NCBI RefSeq assembly: GCF_000516985.1
Contig: NW_006917092.1
Coordinates: 6,451,888 to 6,515,887 of the forward strand
Source: Pestalotiopsis fici W106-1
Taxonomy: Eukaryota > Ascomycota > Sordariomycetes > Amphisphaeriales > Sporocadaceae
Reading direction: 5' to 3'
Length of the DNA: 64,000 bases
Shown: one piece after another, positions 21,028 to 33,423 of the stretch
How positions within the stretch are numbered: the first letter of the stretch is position 1
Layout: each line of letters begins with the position of its first letter
Translations under genes and position numbers: made by a program
The notes under the pieces: model-generated
What the model saw: the letters and a program-made list of their open reading frames with translations, nothing else
The model's database searches: none
What the model was told of the DNA's origin: nothing

Positions 21028-22755
21028 ATGGAACAAATCCAAAACTCTCAACCACAGGATCATGATGCAGACCGGTGTCCGTACGTGAAAAGTTCACTGC
21101 TCAATCAAACGATTGTTTTCTTACCTTTCTTTAGTCTCCACAACCACGGCATCGTTGAATGCTCCCGCGCACACTTTCTGCTGATGGTAATGGACTATTA
21201 CTTCATCAGGAAGCACGCCGATCTGCAACAGTCATATTGCTGTCCATTCTTGAGATGTCGAAGAAAGTGTGCTTCCGCTATTGACATGGTCAAACACATC
21301 AAGACCTGCCCAAGATTTTGTGAAAGTGAGATGTGGTGTCCTGCATGCAATTTACCGGGTACCTATCACACCAGCAAGTCAGGAAACTGTTCTTGGAAGA
21401 AGCACAGTTTTGCAGAAAAAGTGCTCAGGCCGATCAAGTCAATCTCCGAACATATCGGTTACAAACCCCCCAGCCGAAGATCGTCTTCTTCGATTTCAAG
21501 TCCTCTTAAATCCTCGTCACAATCTATCTCATTCAATGGGGGAGATGTTGGAAAAAGTCAAGCCAGCGGTGTGATATATTCCAGCGGCATACGCACGGAG
21601 ATCGATTCTCAAGGTGTGGTGAGAGAACTATATGGCGACTCGATTACCAAAAGGAACGCGGTGGAGATGGCAGCCGAGTCTTCAGATGAGAATCCAAACA
21701 GATATTGCCTTTCAGAAATGGCTACTTCAAATCAACCAACGAAATCCGATCAGCCTTATGACTTGGAACCTCTGCAACGCGCTACACCACAGGGAGCCTT
21801 CATCGATATCTCAGCAGCGCAATTGATGGGTCCGCGCACTCGCTGCCCTCCTCAAGTCTGGACAAATAGCCAGTCATCATACGGAACTCAACAGACCTCA
21901 CGAACCTGCTCGAGCATAAGCACATACCAGTCATCAGCTCAATCGTGGGTCTCGCCCACCTCGACAATGTGCGAAATGCCGGGACATCTTGCCCTTGCGG
22001 AATTGCCCAGTCCGTCTCAGCCAGTATTTGGTAGTGCCTTGACAGAATCCCCTGTTACTGAAGATTTGCGTGGCTCTGCCCTCTCACTCGCCGTTGCAAA
22101 TATAGACCTGGATATGGCCTTGAGTACATCGTTGCGCCATGACTCGTACGACATACAGCCGAATTGGTCGATGGGCAATCCAGACATTGGTTTCACGACG
22201 CCCACCAAGTCAGACGTGGCGGTCCCACCTCCACAACCTGTTACGGAAGCGTTTGGTGATGATTTTAGGTTCGTGGCGCCTGGCTCCATTCTATGTGTTC
22301 CTGTCGACACAGAAAGACGGGTGTCAGGTTCCAGTATTCAGGCACCAGAACCACACACTTTTGACTTTGATTACCACGAACCCGATGCGTCGCAGTCATC
22401 TCCTTCCGCGTCACTGAGAGTGGGTCCAAACACGATGAAATGCATATTTGATGGCTGCGATTACAAATATAAGGAATCGGAGACTCATAATTATGCAAAA
22501 CATCGTAGTCGGATCCATAAGGAAGAAGAGATCTTCCGTTGTGAATATCCTGGCTGCAATCGATCGTATAAGAACAGGAAAGATAATCTACAAAAACATC
22601 AAAGGATCTCGCATCATAGCACATCCATTGATCAGGTTCTCAGAGCAAAAAGCGATGGCAGAGTCAATAAAAGGAAAAAGCGCGGAAACTCAACAAGGCG
22701 CATATTGGACACGCTTACGGCGAGAACTTACCATGGGCTACCAATTACAAGATAG
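21028..22755 (+). CDS. C2H2 zinc-finger protein, probable transcription factor
   Basis: The frame is open for 575 codons. Two C-terminal C2H2 fingers are clear: CIFDGCDYKYKES..HRSRIH from residue 472 and CEYPGCNRSYKNR..HQRISHH from residue 505. They are followed by a basic KRKKRGN tail. Near residues 70-125 is a Cys/His-rich region (CCPFLRCRRKC, CPRFC, CPACN) that may bind zinc. The middle is Ser-rich and disordered. A likely intron at 21081-21134 (GTACGT..TTTCTTTAG, 54 nt) lies in the frame without a stop. Splicing gives RCPLHNHG and 557 residues; retention adds 18 hydrophobic residues. I favour splicing because the donor, T-rich tract and acceptor are good. DNA target and pathway are unknown. 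Confidence 0.85.
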   Translation: MEQIQNSQPQDHDADRCPYVKSSLLNQTIVFLPFFSLHNHGIVECSRAHFLLMVMDYYFIRKHADLQQSYCCPFLRCRRKCASAIDMVKHIKTCPRFCESEMWCPACNLPGTYHTSKSGNCSWKKHSFAEKVLRPIKSISEHIGYKPPSRRSSSSISSPLKSSSQSISFNGGDVGKSQASGVIYSSGIRTEIDSQGVVRELYGDSITKRNAVEMAAESSDENPNRYCLSEMATSNQPTKSDQPYDLEPLQRATPQGAFIDISAAQLMGPRTRCPPQVWTNSQSSYGTQQTSRTCSSISTYQSSAQSWVSPTSTMCEMPGHLALAELPSPSQPVFGSALTESPVTEDLRGSALSLAVANIDLDMALSTSLRHDSYDIQPNWSMGNPDIGFTTPTKSDVAVPPPQPVTEAFGDDFRFVAPGSILCVPVDTERRVSGSSIQAPEPHTFDFDYHEPDASQSSPSASLRVGPNTMKCIFDGCDYKYKESETHNYAKHRSRIHKEEEIFRCEYPGCNRSYKNRKDNLQKHQRISHHSTSIDQVLRAKSDGRVNKRKKRGNSTRRILDTLTARTYHGLPITR

Positions 22756-25700
22756 GCTGGCTGGAAATTTGGATTTTTTTTGCCATTCAATAATTCAGAC
22801 TGAAGTCAATAAGGGTTGATCTCGTCTTGAGCAGTCGCCCATAATTTTTATCTTCCCTTAAAACATTTGAACCCTGTTATTTCCAATGCAGCATCCCGTC
22901 TGACGATATTGAGATATTTTATTCCAAGGAGTCATTACTGGATCTTTATCACAACTCAGGGCACTCAAGCGATTAAACATATTCCAAGCAAAAGAATAAA
23001 TCTCTTTTAATTGCAGGTAATTCACTTCGAGGTATAGCAAAATGTTCCCGATTGCTAGGCGGACATTATTCAAAGCCTGGAGTCGGAAACATTGGAGGGT
23101 TTTGAGAAAGATGACACCAATATGTAGCAGCTAGGGCTTACTTAACCCTCCAAGAAAATTGGATTTTCAACACTCACAGCTCATCTCAGTGACCTTCCCT
23201 TTTGAGTTTGGATCCCCCAAGCAATGCACCCCGTCATGAACTAGAGACCGAGTCATGAGTCTCATCACAGCTTTAATCGTTCCTTACCTGAGTCATATTA
23301 AATTTTCACCAAGTAAAAGTGCTCGATGCCATGGTGCCTCATTCTATTGATACAGAAGTAGCGTCTTGCTGGTCTATGTTTCCAAAAACACTATGCGATG
23401 CGCCAAGGTAGTGAGAGGCCGCAAACGAATATTCCCCTGCAGGGTTTAGTGGCAGCCTGCAGCTTCGTGGCATGCGCCGAGTCTGCCATGGAGGACACAA
23501 AAAGGTCCAAAGGAGGACTAGACATACCGGGTGCCTCATGAGTGACATTGCCACTCACCTCGTACCGGGCCTCCATTATGCGCAGACCGGCCGAGGGACC
23601 TTAAGGCCCGTCTCCGGAGTTTCGAGAAGGGTCGCGTTTCCTTGATTGCCCCTTAGAGGGCTGTCTAACTGAGGTGCCGTTGCCTTTGTAGAAAGTTGGA
23701 CACTCATGGACGTCCATCAGGTGCCTCCTTGAAGGGATGTTTGGCGCGTCCATGGATAAGTTGTCGACAACAGTATATATGTCCACATGGCCGCGCCGTG
23801 AGAGAAGCATTAGTCGATATCACTGCACGCAACCATAAACAACGCGTTTCGTTTCTGACGAGGACCCCGATTCCTCGAGTAGGCTTCAAATAAAGATTTT
23901 CATGTTTTATTCCTTCCGGAAGCTTATCGATACAATATGGACTCAAGGTACTAGGCCACTTCGGATCTTTCATATTAAGCTTCGGTAGTACTTACTGAGC
24001 AGTAGCTACACACAATCCAAGCTGAACGATGCGTCGCTTTCTCGAGTCCCAACCAAGTCAAGCATGGACCGATATCTCGATCGGAGCCAGGGCTTTGAAA
24101 AGCGAGCTCAAGGCCTGCCCTCAAAGCCACACAATATACAAAAGTCCATGAGCAAATGGGATAAGAAATGGAAAGAGGCTAGTTCCAGCGGCAGCAACAG
24201 AACTTAGTAGCCTCTTTGGTGAACAAGAACTGGACTTTGGTGCTTTGTTATCCTGGCTCAGTAACTTAGCCAATGCGATGAGGGTTACTACATCTGTGTG
24301 AAGCTTTCTGGTAATAATTCTGAGCAATCCATTATACCAGCCAGAGGCGGTATGACACGATGAAGCTATGGCAGATATGGGAGGCATACCAGGTCGACAT
24401 GTCCTGGCGCTTGATGAAAGGCTGAAGCAAGTTTAATACACCCTAGCAGCGCTTTTCATAATACTTAATAATAATACTGTTGTCATCTATATTATTCGAA
24501 CTGAGCCTTTCGGGATTCCAGAGATGACGGCTATCGAGGGGGTCATTTACAATTGAAATCGGATTCAAACTGCATTCGATTCTGGAGGCCAAGGCCCTTG
24601 AATTCATGGTCTCAATCAAGTCATTACTCTCAATTCAACTACACCTGCCTTTGCTAATTAAGCAATCATGGACCTCTGAAAAGCTCAAGAGAAGTGAAGT
24701 TGCATACTTAGCTGATCACATGCACGCGATAAACATCGTGCCATCGGTTTTCCTAAGGCACTCAACAGCGATCCTCGAATAAGCATGCATGTGTTGCTCG
24801 GCAAGCATCACAAGGCTCAAAGGAACAAACAGGAGATTTTGAAGCAACAATCAAAGCCCATAAAAGCCAATAACTTTTTACAACAGACGCGACGAGGCTA
24901 ACTTACTTCTTCTTTCAGCTTTAGATCCCAGAGGTTGCTAGCCAGAAGGCCGTTGATTAGCAAGACTCGGAGATAGCTTTCACAATATTGTTTTCTATGA
25001 TCGGCTTTCCATGTCGGATCGTTTTGATTTATTGTCTTTTTCTTTGGGAACAAGAAGGAATTCAACGAGTAATGGAATCGTTATTATTTTTCTCCCTAAT
25101 TCTTCTGCTGTAGGACCATGTTCTAGGTTTTTTGCTGTTTTAGTGTCGAACACACAATGACTTGAGAAGAAAGATTATCCATACAACACCTGCCTGGTCG
25201 AGCCACTGTGTTGCCTGGCATCATTACCTGAGTAAGGATCCAGAACCACAGAAACCAGCTCAGAACTCATAAGTATGCCTTCCTGTGGTCAACAGTGCTG
25301 GTATTCGCGGTTCGCTTTGCTCAGTGCTTTGCCGCCCGTCGGCTCGCAAGAGTAGACACGATCTATCTTAAATAAACTTCATTGGACTTCACAACCGAAT
25401 ACAACGAACATTTGTTGCGAATGCTATTTTGCCATTTCACAGCCAGGGTTATCCCCCCTTGGTTCATCATAAAAGATAGTGGCGGCAACAAAAGGCGTGG
25501 TTGCGGCAGCAGCAGAGGGACTGGTTGAATTACCACGTATCTAACATTTGTTTCTGGCAAAGAAGCCACTGTTCTCAGTCGCCAACCTTACTTTGACGTT
25601 GTCGACAGGACCTGGGCATTTTTGAGGCACATCACGCCACAATGCTCCGGCCTCGGCCGATTTTATCCCTCGACCGAAGCTACACCGCGAGGCCGGGTGG

Positions 25701-28700
25701 CCGGTCAGCGACAACATGTCTGCCAAGACCACATTTGATATAAGCTCAAATTTACACCTTCTTCTACCCGAAGCATTCATTTAGCAATGTTCTACCAAAG
25801 GGCTCGAGAGCCTCAATTGCGTAAGATTTAACACTGCAGATAATCGCGGGGGAACTCAATTAGCAAAGGTACATTGCCAAGGCCTACAAATGGCATTGTC
25901 CACGAGACAATCAGGGATTGAGGTAGCAGTTCAGGCTACACCTGGTCCTGAGGAGATGGAATGCGGGCTCAGGGAGTCGCCGCAAGGATGTAGAAGGCCG
26001 GGGCAATATAAATATATTCCCCCAGGTCCGTACGTACGACTGCAGGAAATTTTTGAATTGGAAGCACTGGATGCGCAAAAAGACGACGTTGCAACGTTGA
26101 TGATCGCTGACAGGGTTTGCAGTGGACCGCGTGTTTCCAATGCCTCAGCCCACGAGGCAATGTTCATAACGGTGCGGGATCAGGTTGTTCTTGGCACCGA
26201 CATGGTGACTTATTTCAGTCGATATTGTGCGTCCGAGAACGGACGGGTAGAGATCCAGACCTTGATCGTGGCCAACAACACTGCAAGTGCCAACTGTCAT
26301 TGATCAAAGCGGGACTCTCCTCCAATTAGTAGTATTCCGAAGAAGTCTATCGGTCTTCACGATAGCGGAGGCTTGGCAGGATATCGGTGGCCCGAGCCAG
26401 AACCTAGAAGTTCTACGGGCCCTTCGGTGGGCCCAGGACGCGTCAACAGTATACTAACATGGACGAATGGCATGCGCAATATTCCGTACAATTGTACTTC
26501 TGTAATTTAATCCTGGTAATTATGGCCCCCGGCACTTGATGGCTTCCTTGGACGCTGGGGACTAAAAAGAGCACAGTTGTGGATTACGATTGACTTCCAT
26601 TGAAGCTGAACGCGACAGGTGGAAAAAGAACTACACTCGGCTGTGTTGAAGTACGTAGTACAAGTGCACCATGACCCAAAGGGTCAATGCCAATGCTGCA
26701 GCCACATTAGACTATCAAAAAGCTAGGTCTCGGAGATTGATTGAGTCAGAGGAGCAATCCAAGCGAGAATGGAGAGGCTCTTTGGTGTTTCTCCTGGATT
26801 TGCATTGCGTTCCTACTAGTAAGCGGCAATTGTAGCGTAGCGGACGACACCGGCGCGGAGTATGTAAGTGGGTAAGGTGAAGTGGGTGGTGTCGGGTTCA
26901 AACTTCGAGCAGATGCTTGCATGTCGCATGATCACTCAGCGCCCACTGCGAGTGGCTCCCATCAATTGCCTGGATATTTTCTTTGCATGGTACGTACTAT
27001 GTAAGGTATGTACACGCCAAGTGGCTCAGTTGACCATGAACTGACAGGCGACCATCCAGTTTCAGACAGACGAGGACCCTTGATGAAATTTTAGAGCAAC
27101 GTCAAATGGCCTGTTTCGCCCGCCTTGTGCATCAATACACACCAGTCAGCCTTGTGTAAAGTACATATGGAATATAATTTTGCAATTATTATTTCTTCTT
27201 TTTCGCGTCGATACAGGCCGTGACGCATGATATCAGTTTGAAACAACGTGTTTGTCTCCGAAGTTAATTGGCCAAAGGCTCCATGCCTAAATTTCCATAT
27301 CAGGCCCTGAATAGCCCATCGAAAAGCCCCCATCAAATAATGGGTCTCTCTCAATCTGTGCAGTGGAAGGGAGAACTTTGAAGTCTACATGGAAAATTCC
27401 GAGTACTCCTGAGTCCTGGTCATAACGATCAATCAATATCAAAATCTTCAAAATCCCGCCCTACCGATATGACCTTTAATTTGCACTGCCTTGCCGAATA
27501 CCTACCTACCTTATCGGCCACACCCAGGCAATCTCGATCCTCAGCTTGACAAGCATGCACGCAATTGCGAAGTACTGTGTAGGGGAGGGTCACGGCGCCA
27601 CGCGTCGGCATAAATTGTTGGTCGAATACTAGCCAGACCTAGGTCGATCATGTAGAACTAAGCTTTGCGACCCTGGAGGAAGTCTAGAGAAGCAAACAGT
27701 GTCGAAGTCTTGTTGGGCTCGTCGGCAATTGCCAATATGGTCAATCTGTGGATGTGCTCCGCTCCAAGCCTACGAGATCCCATGCGAATCACGGCCGGTA
27801 TTTTGTAATCATGATCGCTTTTGTGGGCAAAGGTCGTGGGCAGTGAGAGATGCGCGCCGGGTTGAGAATTACGTAGGTCCCGTGTACACGACGGCCCCAG
27901 GACAGATTCAGTAATGCCCCTGGCAGATCGCCCACCGTCGTCAAAGTCTAACGCATTTAGCGCCGAACGAGCGCTAAACAACGGGCCGGGTGGGCTTTTA
28001 ACGCCATTGAACGCCATTCCCGGCGAACTAGAGACTGTAAATGTACGAATAGGTCTGTGTTAGGAAGACTCTAGACTACCTAGTAGATTAACAGTTCAAT
28101 CAATCTCAACGGAAAACCCCCTTGTCTTACTTTGTGCAAAACAATGGAGCAGGAAACATGGCACGTAGTCAGGAGAAGAAGAAAAAAAAACCAATAATAC
28201 CAGGTATCCATTGGTATGCATAGTATCACTAGTCGGAAAATTTTGAGAGGTTTTCAACATTTGCCAAAGTTAAAAAAAAAAACGTGTTTCGAGCATTACC
28301 GGATGGTCGGGTGCGGCCCCCACGCTATTCAACGTTCTTCTTTGCTTGTACAAGGTAGTATGTGCTGGTCTATCGACGGAGAATTATACCTGTACTAGGG
28401 TCTGGTTTCATTTCAGGAATAAGACGGTCATAGTATTCAGCAACCGTGAATAGAATGAGACACTCCGCACATTGTTCCCTGCTCACTTCCCGTCGCTTGC
28501 ATGCATCCTTTCTGCTTCCTGTGCAAAATGCGGCTGAAAATCCAAGCAGGTTTCTTGAATTCGTTCTCCGCCAACATACATATGAGTACCTACAGGTGAG
28601 GATGGAAAACTTTTGGCGATAGCCCGCCGGCCGATAGTCTTGACAGATCCAGTATGCTCTACCGAGCCAAGACCCATGAACGCTATACGCGGCCTTTACG

Positions 28701-29498
28701 AGAGAAGCACTGCACGCTCGGCGGCTGGCTTGATTGGTTCGCTTGTTGGCAATCCTGTCAAGGATCCAGGTGCAGATCCCGCCGTGTTGGTCAGTATCCT
28801 GGCTCGATCTAGCAACACTGCCTAGTCACCAGTCATTTTTCACGGAATATCCAGCCGACCAGTACCATGGGAATGGGCAATAGTCGCCATGTGGCTTGCG
28901 TACGGGGCTACCAGGGGACGCGTGGACGAGAAGCTGCAATATTCCGGTCTTTATCCATCTGCTTGGGATGACGACGATTTACCTTTACACCTTCTACAGA
29001 CGTCAGAGACTATGCTTTCTTTGCGCTCACATGCTCACCGCTTCATGCCAACCGCAAGAACGCTATTGGATGAATATTAAATATAGATTCAAGAACATAG
29101 TAATGGGGTTGTCGCTGTTACAATCACCACAAGGGCGGCTAATGAATAATCAAGGAAAAGAAAAGGCTAGTAATAATACATCCTGCATTTTTTGACTTTG
29201 CAAATATCTGATTTCGTAATCGTAACCAGATCCTCTGGTGATTTGGAAGGAAAGAAGAAGTCCACGAATGATCCCAATGATAGTCTGCTTGCAAGGTAGC
29301 AGCGAATACGACATTAGAGTCACTTGATTGTTTCTAGAGGTTTGCATATCGGGATTCGTATTCAGGATCTAGGATATTTTCACAAACATTCTCCATTCTC
29401 TTTACTACCGGAAATGCTATATAGCCCAACACTGCAAATAAACAGTAGCTAAAGAAACGAAATTGTCAAAAGAGACATGATTGTGGACCTTGGCGGTT
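22756..29498. other. Long gene-poor region (6.7 kb)
   Basis: I find no recognisable gene. The best lone ORF is 25890-26303 (137 codons), listed separately. A minus-strand ORF of 119 codons at 27658-28017 and short pieces near 24121-24387 show no family motifs. The region has many stops in all frames and may include decayed sequence, but I cannot identify an element or its ends. Confidence 0.45.
25890..26303 (+). CDS. Doubtful ORF, hypothetical protein
   Basis: This 137-codon ORF starts ATGGCATTGTCC and reads through a moderately protein-like composition (VRLQEIFELEALDAQKDDVATLMIADRV). No domain, signal peptide or membrane segment is visible. It is the only sizeable open frame in a 6.7-kb gene-poor stretch and may be chance. 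Confidence 0.25.
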   Translation: MALSTRQSGIEVAVQATPGPEEMECGLRESPQGCRRPGQYKYIPPGPYVRLQEIFELEALDAQKDDVATLMIADRVCSGPRVSNASAHEAMFITVRDQVVLGTDMVTYFSRYCASENGRVEIQTLIVANNTASANCH

Positions 29499-30112
29499 TT
29501 AAGGGGCAATGCTTCGAAGTGTAATGGGGAAACCATCGGTATCATCCCAGGACAGCTGCCAGAGAGAGTCAATGTCCGTGGCAATTGCATACCATTCGGT
29601 CATCATGGAAGTTCCAGACTGCAAGAAAACAACGTGTCCGTAGAGACCAAATCCAGAAGTAATGAGTGTATCATCATCGGTGTCATTAGTGAACCCGGCG
29701 GGACCCGAAGTAGAGGGCACATAGAACAGAGGGGTGCCTCCTCCAGGGATGGTGGCAGTGAAGTTTCCGTGAGAAGATAGGGCATCGACTAATTAGTTGT
29801 GGTCATTAGCTTTTGTTTCTGTGCGGCCATGGATAAAATACCTACAAGTTACGTTGTGTCCATTGGTATAGGTGCCAACATCAGCGGAAGTGATGTACGC
29901 CGTGTCTTGAATAGAGGTTAGTGATTAGTGTATGGAATGTCTCGGCATGGTTAGAATGACATACTGTTGATGGAGATAACGGGGTATCCGTGGATTGTGT
30001 CACTGCTGTAAGCGTAGATGCTGAAGTTGTAGGTCGCAGCGCGCTCGAACAAAGGTTGGCTGAGAGCGCCGGCCACAGCCGACAAGGCGCCGACAAATTT
30101 TGAGAACATCAT
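29499..30112 (-). CDS. Small secreted protein, function unknown
   Basis: Three exons on the minus strand (30112-29965, 29905-29846, 29788-29499) give about 165 residues. Donors are GTATGT, GTAGGT; acceptors TCAAG, TTAG. The N-terminus MMFSKFVGALSAVAGALS is a signal peptide. The mature chain begins YNFSIYAYSSDTIHGYPV and is rich in aromatic, Gly and Thr residues, with NFT, NDT and NVT glycosylation sequons and no cysteine. This beta-rich look resembles small secreted fungal surface or elicitor-like proteins, but I cannot name a family. Two adjacent ATGs start the frame; the first (30112) is used. It stands alone, 1.5 kb from the divergent laccase gene. Confidence 0.78.
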
Positions 30113-31582
30113 ATTGACGGATATGAGATCGACCTTGAGTCGAAAGAAGTAGAATAGTAAAAGAAATGAGCGGAATACGAGAAGCAGTGCTACCAGACGT
30201 GAGTGAGTGGTCCGACTTTTGAGACCAGGCAAACGTGGATTATATTCACTAGAGCTATGTCTGGAGACACATGGAATTTGGGAAGCGTCAAGGGACGCTT
30301 CCTCTTGTACGACCTTGGTCCGCGCCACATCCCGATGCTGACGCGTGTGACAACGGGCGGGCCACGCAAACCTCATAGTATACACTGTACAGTACCTACG
30401 TAGCTCGACCAAGACCGATTAGTAACATCCACTTCTCCCTACGGTTGACCCCCTCCTCTATCCCCGGCGAGGGTGGAATATATCAAAAAGCGATGAAACG
30501 GGGCTCATATGGCTAGTATACGGAGTTGGTATTGTCACTTCTGAGCTGAACTTGATCAATTCCGACTGACAGCTCGGTGTTAAGCAAATCTGTTACTGGC
30601 AAATGGATAGCTTAGTTGGCAGTTGAGGCGCACACATACTTGAGCCGCGTGTTACGCATGATGCGATATGACAACCCTCCTAATGCGCTTGTAAGAGGAA
30701 ACAATGGAGACTTGAACCCAAAATGGGGGGGGACCCCTGGCTAAGCAAACAACTAAACGATCCGAGCGCACTAGAGTCGTTGGCCATGATTGGACAAAGA
30801 AAGCTTGCTTGGATAAAACCCTGCCTTACGTGGCTGCCAGGCTGCGCCCGCGCTATCGATTAAAGCATTGAGATAGATTCCTGGTTGGCTTCCCTCTCCA
30901 CGAGGGCGGATTGCGGAGAATGTTCGTCTAGTCCCCACCAGCACTGCCAAGATCTACCACTCCTGTCTACGTACTACTAGTACTTTGTGCGACTAGAACC
31001 AGTATTCCGTGACCATGTATGTACGTATCAGGCGTCTTCATAGGGAAATATACTCGGCAGTGGAAATCTCACATAGATGGTTGGTCCACTTGCAATACCG
31101 CGGCTCAGTTAAGCCTACGCTGGCGGCGTGGGCTGTTGCTTCTGCGGCCCTCATCTCCACCAACGACCACGAGATCCACCGGCCGGCCGGCTAGCTACCC
31201 GCTGTTCGTTTGTTCATCCTTCCATACTACCGTACTGTACGTACGACGCACACCGCGCCTACTCAAGGTGTCACTTACTCAGCAAGGCTTGATTTCAGTC
31301 CGATGGAGCGCTGCGGATCGTGCAGGAGACGCGAATGCCTCGTTGAAGGTGTAGTCTGATCGACGATGCCCCGAGCGACCGAGTAGACGCGCCCTCTTAC
31401 CCCGGCGCAAGCCACTTGTTGCTACCACCACCACTACTACCATCAGTTCAGACCACGAACGATCCAGAGGAAAAGAATACTTATTAAAGAGGCCTAGGCA
31501 TCATGTCCAAGTCACCTCGTTTTGTCAAAGTAGGCAATCATTCGTTCCATTGATCTTTTTGTTATTCAACTGCTTTTACACA
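30113..31582. other. Divergent spacer between secreted protein and laccase
   Basis: No gene is supported. The region serves as upstream sequence for the secreted protein (-) and the multicopper oxidase (+). TATAAT on the minus strand near 30240 is a possible core element for the former. Confidence 0.45.
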
Positions 31583-33423
31583 ATGTATGCCACGCTCTTT
31601 ACAGCATCTTTGTTGGGCCTCACGGCCGCCTTCCCATCCTTCTCAAGTCCCGGCTTGTCCCCTCGTGCAACATGCTCAGGCAACACTGCAGACACTCGAT
31701 CCGAGTGGTGTGACTACTCCATCGATACTGACTACACTTCCACCTCGCCAGACACGGGTGTCACCCGTGAATACTGGTTCGAGCTGACAGAAACTACTGC
31801 ATCACCGGATGGTGTAGAAAGATATGTGCAGGCTATTAACGGGACTATTCCGGGGCCGACCATTATTGCCGATTGGGGTAAGGAGCAGCATCATGTCCTA
31901 CAGACAGACATCATCACCATATCATGAAGAAATTGCTGACATGTCCCAGGCGATACTGTCGTTGTCCATTTGACCAATTCGCTTTCTTCTTCCACCAACG
32001 GCACTAGTCTTCATTTCCACGGCATCCGTCAAAACTACACTAACCAAAACGATGGTGTATCATCCATCACCCAATGCCCTACTCCTCCGGGGTCTTCGAT
32101 CACTTATACCTGGAAGGCAGAGCAGTACGGTTCTACCTGGTATCACTCCCACTTTGCCTTGCAAGCCTGGCAAGGCGTCTTTGGTGGCATCATCATCAAT
32201 GGTCCTGCCACTGCCGACTACGATGAGGATCTTGGCCATGTCTTCTTGAACGACTGGAGCCACGAGACTGTTGACCAGCTGTACTACACCGCAGAGACAT
32301 CCGGGCCTCCTACACTTGACAATGGTCTTATCAACGGAACCAATGTCTATGGCGATGATGATGACGATGATCAGGTTGGCACTCGCTTCTCTGTTTCCGT
32401 CACTGAGGATTCGTCCTACAGAATGAGAATTGTGAATGCGGCCGTCGACTCGCACTTCCGATTCATGATTGACAACCACACCATGACGGTCATTTCAATG
32501 GATCTGGTCCCCATTGAGCCATACACTACTGATGTTTTGAGCATTGGCATGGGTAAGCTACTATTGTCAGTCGTACACTATAGAACTGCGCTAACATAAT
32601 AACCCAAGGTCAACGCTACGACATTATCATTACTGCAGACCAGGCTGCTGTCGCAGACAGTTTCTGGATCCGGGCCATCCCTCAGGCAGCCTGCAGTGAG
32701 AACGATAGCACCGACAACATTAAGGGCATCCTATACTACGGCGACTCCACCACTACTCCTACAACCTCTCGCCCGAGCAGCTATGAGAGCGGCCTTGACT
32801 GTATTGACGAGGATGCAAGCAATCTTGTGCCCTACATTTCGCAGACCATTACTTCTGCCACGAACGAGGGAGAAGAGGACGCCACCGTTGCATTCAATGA
32901 CGACGACTTGTTCAAGTGGTACCTGAACTCGACCACCATGGTTGTCTCGTGGAGCGACCCCACACTGATGCAGGTATACGACAACGTCACCAGCTTTGAA
33001 ACCTCTGACGCCGTTATTGAGCTGCCCGACGCCGACGAATGGGTCTACCTCGTCATTGAGACATCCTTCACGGTCCCGCACCCCATCCATCTTCACGGTC
33101 ACGACTTTCTGGTGCTTGCTTCCGACGAGGGAACTTACGACAGCAGTGTCACGCTGAACATGGATAACCCTCCTCGCCGAGATACAGCCATGCTTCCGTC
33201 AGCCGGCTACCTGGTGATTGCTTTCAAGACGGACAACCCGGGAGCCTGGCTTATGCACTGTCACATTGGCTGGCACACCAGCGAGGGCTTTGCTTTGCAG
33301 TTTGTCGAGAGACAGTCTGAAATTTCGGCTCTTCTTGACTATGACAGCATGTCTGACAACTGCGATGCTTGGAGCTCATACGAAACGACCGAGTCGGTCG
33401 AGCAGGATGATTCGGGTATCTGA
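31583..33423 (+). CDS. Secreted laccase-type multicopper oxidase
   Basis: Three exons (31583-31877, 31950-32552, 32609-33423) give about 570 residues. A signal peptide MYATLFTASLLGLTAA precedes three cupredoxin domains. Copper ligands are complete: His120/122 (HFHG), His164/166 (WYHSH), His457/460/462 (HPIHLHGHDF), and His516-Cys517-His518 with His522 (HCHIGWH). The residue ten after Cys517 is Phe, the axial position associated with higher redox potential in laccases. The enzyme oxidises phenols at the type-1 copper and reduces oxygen to water at the trinuclear centre, outside the cell. A run of six Asp at about residue 256 (YGDDDDDDQVG) is unusual. Many N-glycosylation sequons are present. 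It could act in phenolic breakdown, pigment formation or detoxification. Confidence 0.95.
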
